From positions 1 to 9,140 of the forward strand of contig JAEZKH010000218.1 in assembly GCA_023415515.1 (NCBI GenBank): DNA of 9,140 nt, read 5' to 3'. The stretch comes from Actinomycetes bacterium. GTDB lineage: Bacteria > Actinomycetota > Actinomycetes > Mycobacteriales > Mycobacteriaceae. The notes under the pieces were generated by a model. That model did not search any database, was not told the DNA's origin, and saw nothing but the letters and a program-made list of their open reading frames with translations. The translations under genes and the position numbers were made by a program. This document shows positions 1-5,674 of this stretch, in pieces. The stretch's first letter is position 1, and each line of letters opens with the position of its first letter.

Positions 1-1460
1 GGGGTGAAGTCGGGACCCTCCGGCGGCAGCGGGCCGACCGGCACCGTGCGCGCACCCGGGGGGGCGGGCGGCAACGGTGCGGGCACCCCGCCCATGTCCG
101 GCGGCAGCTGACCGGGAACGGCGGCGGCGGGCACGCCGGGCGTGAAGCCGGGGCCGTTCGGGTTCGGCGGCGAGGTGATCACGTCGGGCAGGGTGTAACC
201 CTCACCAGGCGGGCTCGAGTACGGGTTCGGGCCGAACGGTCCGGTCGACAGGTGCGAGCACGGCAACGGATCGCCGGGGCGCGGCAGGTTCTCCGGCGTC
301 GGGGTGTACGAGCACGGGTGGCCTGCGACCACGGCGGGCCCCGGATGTTCTGGCGTGCCCTCGAGCACCTCCGGGCCGGGCGGCGGTGCGCCGTTGGGCT
401 GGCGCGCGCCGTTGGGGTCGGGGAACCGCCACGACGGCAGGCCCGCGTTGCGCCAGAACTCTTCGGGGTCGATCCCGCGCTTCTTGAAGGCGGAGTCGAC
501 GAACGGCTGCAGCAGCCACGGCGGCAGCAGGTTGACGAGCATGACCTTGAAGAACGGACCCGACGCGATGGCCTCGGCCAGCGATGCGGTGAACTTGCTC
601 AACGTGGACAGCACGTCGACGAAGTCGAACTTGCGGTCCTTGAGGATGTCGCTGATCGTGCGCAACTGCTCGAGCACGTGGTTGAGGTTCGGGTTGTCGT
701 TGACGAAACCCGCTACCTGCGTCGAGAACTCGCTGACGCGTTCCAGCAGCATGCTGACGGCGTAGCTGCGCTCGTTGACCGCGGCGAGCAGGGTCTGCGC
801 ATTGACCAGCAGTGCGTTGATCTGCTCGGAGCGGTTACCGAGAACGCCGGCGATCTTGTTCGCGTTGGCCAGCAGCTTGCGCACGTCTTCGTCGCGCTTG
901 CCGATGGTGTCGGAGAAGCGGGCCACCCCGTCGAGGGCGGCGCTCAGATGCGGGTAGGTCTGGTCGATGGTCTCCGACAGCACGTTGAGCGAACGCTTGA
1001 CGGTCTCGGTGTCCCAGCCCGACGCCGCCTTCGTCACGTCGAAGAACGCGTCGTAGATCTGGTACGGGGTGGTCGTCTGCCCCAGCGGCAGGACCCCGTT
1101 TGCGCGCAGCGCGGTCGTGCCGCGCGGCTCGATCTCGAGTGTCTTCCGACCCAGGATCGTGTCGGTGCGGATGGCGGCGCGGCTGTCGGTGCCGATCTGG
1201 GTGCCGCCGAGGGTGTAGCCGATCTTGACCTTGTCGCCCTCGATCTCGAACGACTTCACCAGCCCGATGTCGACGCCTGCGACCCGCACCTTGTCGCCGC
1301 CGGACAGGCCGCCGGTGTCGGAGAACTGCGCGTAGTACGTCGGCTCGGCGAACAGCATCGGCACGCTGGTGAAGCTCTGCCCGACACCGATGACGAGCAG
1401 GGTGATGAGAATGCCCATCAAACCGGCCCGGATGCGGTTCGAGCCCTCGAGAACTCTCAT
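1..1460 (-). CDS. mce1C: Mce1C, MCE-family lipid transporter subunit (C-terminus cut by window edge)
   Basis: Subunit C of the Mce1 lipid importer. In mycobacterial Mce1 the six Mce proteins form a hetero-hexameric tunnel across the periplasm that carries fatty or mycolic acids to the YrbE permease. 486 residues are visible. An N-terminal membrane anchor lies at about 13-30. The MCE domain follows at about 38-115 and includes VRVAGVDIG (58-66) and the segment ending LEIEPRG (108-114). A helical, coiled-coil-like region spans about 150-300 and contains FVNDNPNLNHVLEQLR. From about residue 345 the protein is proline- and glycine-rich, with two cysteines (383 and 401), and stays open to the left edge without a stop. 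The end PPGARTVPVGPLPP still resembles the tail of M. tuberculosis Mce1C (about 515 aa), so perhaps 30 residues are missing. The ATG at 1460-1458 overlaps the mce1B stop as ATGA, which implies translational coupling. Identity as subunit C follows from operon position and the start MRVLEGSNRIRAGLMGI. Confidence 0.93.
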   Translation of the reverse strand, partial: MRVLEGSNRIRAGLMGILITLLVIGVGQSFTSVPMLFAEPTYYAQFSDTGGLSGGDKVRVAGVDIGLVKSFEIEGDKVKIGYTLGGTQIGTDSRAAIRTDTILGRKTLEIEPRGTTALRANGVLPLGQTTTPYQIYDAFFDVTKAASGWDTETVKRSLNVLSETIDQTYPHLSAALDGVARFSDTIGKRDEDVRKLLANANKIAGVLGNRSEQINALLVNAQTLLAAVNERSYAVSMLLERVSEFSTQVAGFVNDNPNLNHVLEQLRTISDILKDRKFDFVDVLSTLSKFTASLAEAIASGPFFKVMLVNLLPPWLLQPFVDSAFKKRGIDPEEFWRNAGLPSWRFPDPNGARQPNGAPPPGPEVLEGTPEHPGPAVVAGHPCSYTPTPENLPRPGDPLPCSHLSTGPFGPNPYSSPPGEGYTLPDVITSPPNPNGPGFTPGVPAAAVPGQLPPDMGGVPAPLPPAPPGARTVPVGPLPPEGPDFT

Positions 1461-2488
1461 TGCGGCGTGCACCTACCCGTGGGCTGCGACCAGACCTTCA
1501 CCGTGCGGACCGGACCACCGGGCTGCAGACCCGGCAGCTTGAGCGTGACGTCGCAGGCGTAGAAGTTGAAGAAGTCGCCGTAGACGCCGCCGGCTCGGCC
1601 GATGATCTTCAAGGCCGTCGGAAGGCGCGTCAGGGTGTCGTTCAATTCGTCCTTCTGGTCGACGATCGGCTGCTGGATCACCTCGAGCTGGCCGATCGTG
1701 CTCTGCAGCAGCGGCCGGTTGTCGGCGAACAGGTCTCCGATGGTGCCCGCCGCGTCGCTGATGTCGGCGACGGACGTGGCGATCGGATCGGCCCGGTTCT
1801 TCAACCCGGTGATCAGCTTCTCGAAATCGACGACGGTCTCGTCGAACTGCTTCTGGTGCTTGACCGTGGTGTCGAGGACGTTGTTCAGATTGCGGATCAC
1901 GTCGCCGATGGCCTGGTCGCGGTCGGCCAGCGCGGACGTGAGCTGACCCGTCTGATCCAGGATGTCGTTGATGGTGCCGCCCTGGCCCTGGAAGATCGTG
2001 ATGATCGACTGGGCGATGTTGTTGACCTTGTCGGGGTCCAACGCCCGGAACAGCGGGCGGAAGCCGCCGATCAGGGCGTCCAGATCGAGCGCGGGTTCGG
2101 TGCGCTCCAGCGGGATGGTCGAGCCCGCGGGCAGGCGCCTGTTGTCGTCGCCGCGCTTGAGCTCGAGATAGCGGTCGCCGATCAGGTTCAGGTAGCGGAT
2201 CGACGCCGTCGTGCCCTGGAACAGTTCCAGGTCACGCTCGACGTCGAAGTCCACCTTGGCGAACCGTCCGCCGTCCTGAAGTTCGACCTTGGAGACCTTG
2301 CCGACCTCGACACCAGACGCGCGGACGAACTGGCCGGCGCGCAACCCGCTGGCGTTGCTGAAAATCGCGGAGTAGCCGTTGGTGCGGTCGAACCGGATCT
2401 GGCCGAACACCACGATGATGATCGCGGTGAACAGCAACAGCACCAACGCGAAGATGCCGAGTTTGATGGCGGTACCGGTGATTTTCAT
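1457..2488 (-). CDS. mce1B: Mce1B, MCE-family lipid transporter subunit
   Basis: Subunit B of the Mce1 importer, 343 residues against about 346 in M. tuberculosis. The start MKITGTAIKLGIF and the end GRCTPQ are both typical of MceB proteins. A single N-terminal membrane helix (about 9-29) anchors it. The MCE domain occupies about 36-115, with FVRASGVEVGKV (54-65) and LIGDRYLELKRG (102-113). A long helical region follows, containing ALDLDALIGGFRPLFRALDP (133-152). Two cysteines near the C-terminus (312 and 340) could form an extracytoplasmic disulfide. The ATG at 2488-2486 was chosen because it overlaps the mce1A stop as ATGA and restores the conserved N-terminus; the open frame extends 75 codons further upstream, but that part lies inside mce1A and looks like non-coding arginine-rich translation. 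Its stop overlaps the mce1C start as ATGA, so mce1A, mce1B and mce1C are probably translated in series. Confidence 0.95.
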   Translation of the reverse strand: MKITGTAIKLGIFALVLLLFTAIIIVVFGQIRFDRTNGYSAIFSNASGLRAGQFVRASGVEVGKVSKVELQDGGRFAKVDFDVERDLELFQGTTASIRYLNLIGDRYLELKRGDDNRRLPAGSTIPLERTEPALDLDALIGGFRPLFRALDPDKVNNIAQSIITIFQGQGGTINDILDQTGQLTSALADRDQAIGDVIRNLNNVLDTTVKHQKQFDETVVDFEKLITGLKNRADPIATSVADISDAAGTIGDLFADNRPLLQSTIGQLEVIQQPIVDQKDELNDTLTRLPTALKIIGRAGGVYGDFFNFYACDVTLKLPGLQPGGPVRTVKVWSQPTGRCTPQ

Positions 2489-3792
2489 GGGTTGATCGTG
2501 TGCTCCCCAAGCTGGCGGCCCCAGATGTACTCCGATCCCGGGAAGATCAGCGGCACCACTGCGGGAATGGCCAGCAGCGGCGGCGGCCCGGGAACCGCGA
2601 TCGGGAGAAGGCACGGCGGAAGCCCTGCGCAACCGAACGGCGAGGCGAGCTCGATGTGGTTGTACGGGGCGATCGAGGCGCCGGTGTCCATCACCAGGTA
2701 CGGGCTCGGCCACAGGTCCTTGGTGACGGGCTGCCAGCAGCCCGGCCTGCCCTCTGGTCCGCCCTTGGCGTTCACCCGGGGCAGGTTGTCGGGGTACACG
2801 TAGGCGTTGCTCGCGCCGAGCACCAGCGAGTGGGTGTTCAGCGAGTAGCCGTTGCCACCGAGGACGGCCGCGAACTTCGGCTGGACGTCGTGGTAGTTGC
2901 GGATCGTGCAGAACAGCGCCGGGCTGTACTCGTCGAGCAGGGCCGACGTCGGCAGCAGGTCCTCGGCGCCGCGGACCAGGTACGGTCCGCCCTTCTCGAA
3001 GATCTCGCCGCCGGTGTTGCCGAAGCCGATCGACGCCATCAGCGCCGCGTCGATGTTGCCCCGCTGCTCGTTGAGGGTGCGCGCGGTCGTGACGGCGTTC
3101 TCGAGGCCGTCGAACAGGTCGGGTGCGGCGTTGGCGTACGTCTCACCGAGGTCGGCGAGCAGTTGGTTGTCGCGCCGGATCTGCGGCATCTTCGGGTTCA
3201 GGTCGCCGAGGATCTCGTTGCCGTTGATGACCGACTGGCCGAACCGCTCGCCGAGGCCCTGCAGCGCCTGTGCGCTGGCGCTCAGCGTCTGGTTCAGCTT
3301 GATCGGGTCGACCTTCTCCGCGATCGAGGTGAGGGTCTCGAAGAGCGTGTTGAACTCCGTCGTGACATGGGTCGCGTCGATGACGTCGGCCGACGTGATC
3401 CGTTGCGGACTGGGGTTCTTGGGCGACGTGAACGAGACGTACTTGTTGCCGAACACCGTGGTCGCGTTGATCTTGGCGTCGACGTTGCGCGGGATCAGGT
3501 CGAGGTACTTCTTGTCGACCTCGAGCAGGATCTTCGCCCGCGTCTGGTCGCCGACGGCGACCTCGCTGACCTCGGACACCCGGCCGACCTCGACCCCGTT
3601 GAAGGTGACCTTCGAACCCGGGTCCATCACGAGGCCCGCGCGGTCGGACAACATCGTGATCTGCTCGCGGTTGAGGAAGTCGCCGCGGAACTGCAGATAG
3701 ACCAGCACGATCGCGACGATCGTCAACAGGGTCAGCACGAGGCCGGCCAGCTTGTAGGGCGGTGTGCGCGATTCGTTCAGTGGGGCCGTCAT
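2485..3792 (-). CDS. mce1A: Mce1A, MCE-family lipid transporter subunit
   Basis: Subunit A of the Mce1 importer; M. tuberculosis Mce1A is best known for promoting uptake into host cells. 435 residues: a short cytoplasmic N-terminus (MTAPLNESRTPPYK), a membrane helix at about 14-35, the MCE domain at about 40-120 (AGLVMDPGSKVTFNGVEVG, TTVFGNKYVSFTSPKNP), a helical region at about 140-290, then a C-terminal part with FCTIRNY (294-300), GCWQPVTKDLWPSPYLVMDT (351-370) and the family ending WGRQxGxxTINP. Compared with my recollection of the 454-residue tuberculosis protein, it lacks a hydrophobic internal stretch near residue 325 and carries about 30 extra Pro/Leu-rich residues at about 386-420, including CAGLPPC. 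ATG 3792-3790 gives the conserved N-terminus; upstream codons in the open frame lie inside yrbE1B. No clear Shine-Dalgarno is seen and only 4 bases separate it from the yrbE1B stop, so reinitiation is likely. Confidence 0.94.
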   Translation of the reverse strand: MTAPLNESRTPPYKLAGLVLTLLTIVAIVLVYLQFRGDFLNREQITMLSDRAGLVMDPGSKVTFNGVEVGRVSEVSEVAVGDQTRAKILLEVDKKYLDLIPRNVDAKINATTVFGNKYVSFTSPKNPSPQRITSADVIDATHVTTEFNTLFETLTSIAEKVDPIKLNQTLSASAQALQGLGERFGQSVINGNEILGDLNPKMPQIRRDNQLLADLGETYANAAPDLFDGLENAVTTARTLNEQRGNIDAALMASIGFGNTGGEIFEKGGPYLVRGAEDLLPTSALLDEYSPALFCTIRNYHDVQPKFAAVLGGNGYSLNTHSLVLGASNAYVYPDNLPRVNAKGGPEGRPGCWQPVTKDLWPSPYLVMDTGASIAPYNHIELASPFGCAGLPPCLLPIAVPGPPPLLAIPAVVPLIFPGSEYIWGRQLGEHTINP

Positions 3793-3796
3793 GCCG

Positions 3797-4666
3797 CTAC
3801 ACCGTGAGGTTGAAGTTCGGGTCGGTGCCGTAGAGCGCCAACGAAGCGAACAGGACAACACACACGATCGCCACCAGCGAGGCGCGCATCGATCGGCCGA
3901 CGGCCTCGCCGACGCCGACCGGACCGCCGCTGGCGAAGTAGCCGTAGTAGCAGTGGTTGAGCATCACGATCACCGAGATGATGATCGCCTGCACGAAGGA
4001 CCAGAACACGTCGTCGGGGCGAAGGAAGGTCCGGAAGTAATGCTCGTAGGTGCCGATCGACTGCCCGTAGAAGAAGGTCGTCGTCACCTGGGCCGACAGG
4101 AAGCTCATGATGATCGCCATCGCGTAGAGCGGGATGATCACCACGAATCCGGCCATGATGCGGGTCGATACCAGATACGAGATGGACTTGATGCCCATCA
4201 CCTCGAGGGCGTCGATCTCCTCGCTGATCCGCATGGCGCCGAGTTCGGCGGTGGCGCCCGCGCCGACGGTGGCCGCCAACGCCTGGCCGGCGACGACGGG
4301 AGCGGCGATGCGGACGTTGATCATCGCGGCGAAGAATCCGGTGAACGCCTCGACGCCGATGTTGCCCAGCGAGGCGAAGCCCTGGATCGCGACCAGCGAG
4401 GATCCCGACAGGGTGACGAAGCCGACGATGGCGACGGTGCCGCCGACGACCGCCATGGCGCCGGTGCCCATGCCGATCTCGGCGATCAGCCGCAGCGTCT
4501 CCTTGCGGTAGTAGCGCAGCGCGTGGCCGATGGAACCGATCGCGGTGACGACGAACCATGCGACGTGTCCGACGCTGTCGAGAAAGCGCGCAGGCGCGCC
4601 CGCCAATTTCTCGGTGCGGGCGTAACCGCGCGGGAAGCGGGACTTGAGGACGTTCGTCGTGCTCAT
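3797..4666 (-). CDS. yrbE1B: YrbE1B, MlaE-family permease of the Mce1 transporter
   Basis: Integral inner-membrane permease subunit, paired with YrbE1A to form the transmembrane part of the Mce1 ABC importer. From MSTTNVLKSRFPRG it has 289 residues, the length of the M. tuberculosis protein. It has several hydrophobic membrane segments (about 65-95, 125-145, 168-192, 222-242, 262-280). The MlaE/YrbE signature EEIDALEVMGI (149-159) is the cytoplasmic coupling segment expected to contact the ATPase. The C-terminus DPNFNLTV is typical. I chose ATG 4666-4664, which follows the yrbE1A stop after one base (TGAGATG); an in-frame ATG at 4693 would overlap yrbE1A and adds nine residues (MSGSGRGPE) not expected in the family. 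No ATPase gene is in the window; in mycobacteria the ATPase MceG (Mkl) is encoded elsewhere and shared among mce loci. Confidence 0.95.
   Translation of the reverse strand: MSTTNVLKSRFPRGYARTEKLAGAPARFLDSVGHVAWFVVTAIGSIGHALRYYRKETLRLIAEIGMGTGAMAVVGGTVAIVGFVTLSGSSLVAIQGFASLGNIGVEAFTGFFAAMINVRIAAPVVAGQALAATVGAGATAELGAMRISEEIDALEVMGIKSISYLVSTRIMAGFVVIIPLYAMAIIMSFLSAQVTTTFFYGQSIGTYEHYFRTFLRPDDVFWSFVQAIIISVIVMLNHCYYGYFASGGPVGVGEAVGRSMRASLVAIVCVVLFASLALYGTDPNFNLTV
4199..4224. repeat. Direct repeat copy 1 (in yrbE1B)
   Basis: These 26 bases are identical to 5058-5083 in yrbE1A. On the coding strand they encode the E-E-I-D-A-L-E-V core of the MlaE/YrbE coupling motif. The identity probably reflects strong protein conservation plus shared GC-rich codon choice between paralogues, although local gene conversion is possible. 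Confidence 0.75.
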
Positions 4667-4667
4667 C

Positions 4668-5468
4668 TCAGGACCCCGTCCCGAACCGGACACCGATGGT
4701 GGTGAGCACCACGTTGACCGCGAACAGGGCGATGACGCAGAGCACCAGCGTCTCGTTCACCGCGGTGCCGACACCCTTGGCGCCGCCTGCCACTGTGAGA
4801 CCGCGGTAGCAGCCGACGAGGCCGGCGATCAGGCCGAAGGTGGTGGCCTTGACGACGGAGATCAGCACCTCGGGCAGTCCGGTCACCAGCGTCAGCGTGG
4901 ACACGTAGGCGCCCGCGGACACGTTCTGCAGATAGACGCCGAAGATGAAGCCTCCGACGAGGCCGATGGTGATCACCGCGCCGTTGAGGAGAAGCGCGAC
5001 GAAGGTCGACGCGACCACACGGGGCACCACGAGGCGGTGGATGGGGTCGATGCCGAGCACCTCGAGGGCGTCGATCTCCTCGCGGATGGTGCGGGCGCCG
5101 AGGTCCGCGCAGATGGCCGTCGAGCCTGCGCCCGCGACGACCAGCACCGTCACCAGGGGTCCGAGCTGGGTCACGGCGGCGAGCGCCGCGCCTGCGCCGG
5201 AGATGTCGGCTGCGCCGAACTCCGTCAACAAGATGTTGAGCGTGAAGATGAGCAGCACGGTGAGCGGGATGGAGACGGCGAGGGTGGGCAGGAAGGAGAC
5301 CTTGAAGAGGAACCAGCCCTGGAGGATGAACTCGCGCCACTGGAAGTCGCGACGGAAGAGAGCCTTGCCGGTCAGCACGCACATGCGCACGAAGCCGCCG
5401 ACTGCCTGCAGCGCGGGCCGGGCCTGATTGGCGACGTAGTCGCCGAGCCCCTGCTGCGTGGCCGTCAC
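4668..5468 (-). CDS. yrbE1A: YrbE1A, MlaE-family permease of the Mce1 transporter
   Basis: First permease subunit of the Mce1 importer, 266 residues (265 in M. tuberculosis). Hydrophobic membrane segments lie at about 55-80, 98-118, 150-180, 195-218 and 238-260. The MlaE signature EEIDALEVLGIDPIHRLVVP (130-149) is intact, as is the family ending VVLTTIGVRFGTG. Translation probably starts at GTG 5468-5466, preceded by GGGAG (complement of 5476-5480) with a 7-base gap. That GTG also overlaps the stop of a small open frame upstream (GTGA). It is the first gene after the 206-base spacer and may have its own promoter there. YrbE1A and YrbE1B share about the same core fold and one 26-base identical stretch over the EIDALEV motif. 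Confidence 0.95.
   Translation of the reverse strand: MTATQQGLGDYVANQARPALQAVGGFVRMCVLTGKALFRRDFQWREFILQGWFLFKVSFLPTLAVSIPLTVLLIFTLNILLTEFGAADISGAGAALAAVTQLGPLVTVLVVAGAGSTAICADLGARTIREEIDALEVLGIDPIHRLVVPRVVASTFVALLLNGAVITIGLVGGFIFGVYLQNVSAGAYVSTLTLVTGLPEVLISVVKATTFGLIAGLVGCYRGLTVAGGAKGVGTAVNETLVLCVIALFAVNVVLTTIGVRFGTGS
5058..5083. repeat. Direct repeat copy 2 (in yrbE1A)
   Basis: Identical over 26 bases to 4199-4224 in yrbE1B, same orientation, about 860 bases apart. It covers the EEIDALEV motif of the permease. The flanks diverge at once (CGGATGG here, TGATCCG in the other copy). Confidence 0.75.
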
Positions 5469-5521
5469 CGGCGCGCTCCCACGCTCAGGCCGACGTGGCC
5501 GTACGGCAGTACCTGTCGCAC
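5465..5521 (-). CDS. Possible 18-residue leader peptide coupled to yrbE1A
   Basis: A speculative small open frame: GTG at 5521-5519, product MRQVLPYGHVGLSVGARR, TGA at 5467-5465. The complement of 5526-5532 is AAGGAGG, a full match to the anti-Shine-Dalgarno sequence, four bases before the GTG. The stop overlaps the yrbE1A GTG start as GTGA, the arrangement used for translational coupling. The same frame is open further upstream (ATG at 5665, 66 residues; ATG at 5560), but those ATGs have purine-rich sequence directly abutting them with no usable spacing. The peptide has no recognised domain. The strong ribosome-binding sequence and the overlap are what is seen; function is inferred and translation is unproven. 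Confidence 0.27.
   Translation of the reverse strand: MRQVLPYGHVGLSVGARR
5476..5480 (-). promoter_or_regulatory. Ribosome-binding site of yrbE1A
   Basis: Read on the minus strand this is GGGAG, seven bases before the GTG at 5468. It decides the yrbE1A start, because no ATG is available at the conserved N-terminus. Confidence 0.6.
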
Positions 5522-5543
5522 GCCCCCTCCTTGCACTGAACCC

Positions 5544-5556
5544 GTGTCTGTGACAC
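5544..5556. repeat. Inverted repeat GTGTC-TGT-GACAC
   Basis: Perfect 5-bp arms around a 3-base centre. It lies in the fadD5-yrbE1A spacer, between the possible -10 and the yrbE1A start, where a regulator could act on an internal promoter. The arms are short, so chance occurrence is possible. Confidence 0.4.
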
Positions 5557-5564
5557 CCATCTCC

Positions 5565-5578
5565 CTACCCGCGGGTAG
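5565..5578. repeat. 14-bp perfect palindrome CTACCCGCGGGTAG
   Basis: A perfect palindrome with no loop, better suited to binding a dimeric protein than to forming an RNA hairpin terminator. It sits 17 bases downstream, in the direction of transcription, of the TACAGT hexamer (5595-5600), which is where an operator overlapping a transcription start would be. The protein that might bind is not known. Confidence 0.5.
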
Positions 5579-5674
5579 TAAGACGGACCACAGGACTGTA
5601 CCCGATGCCAGCGGCGGGTTGCACTGCATCCGGCGGATTGAGCCTACAACCGTTAGCAAACGCATCTCCTCTGG

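Larger units (their letters stand above)
5469..5674 (-). promoter_or_regulatory. fadD5-yrbE1A intergenic spacer with possible internal promoter
   Basis: 206 bases separate fadD5 from yrbE1A, by far the longest gap in an otherwise tightly packed operon. In M. tuberculosis the corresponding spacer of about 200 bases has been reported to have promoter activity, so an internal promoter is plausible here. On the minus strand the best -10 candidate is TACAGT (complement of 5595-5600), with only a poor -35 (GTGCAA, 18 bases upstream). The spacer also holds a 14-bp palindrome (5565-5578), a 5-3-5 inverted repeat (5544-5556), and ribosome-binding sequences at 5526-5532 and 5476-5480. No T-run after a stem was seen, so there is no clear intrinsic terminator. 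Confidence 0.5.

Noticed and set aside
252..1562. Long plus-strand open frame (436 codons) opposite mce1C
   Set aside because: It is antisense to a recognised gene and its product is rich in Arg, Asp, Gln and His with no domain, as expected for the reverse frame of GC-rich coding DNA.
1460..3807. Long plus-strand open frames 1460-2803 and 2500-3807 opposite mce1A and mce1B
   Set aside because: Low-complexity charged translations (Val/Asp/Leu/Arg-rich), antisense to well-recognised Mce genes.
5531..5626. TTGCACTG occurring twice in the fadD5-yrbE1A spacer (5531-5538, 5619-5626)
   Set aside because: An 8-base repeat in 206 bases, with no symmetry and no link to a promoter element, is close to chance.
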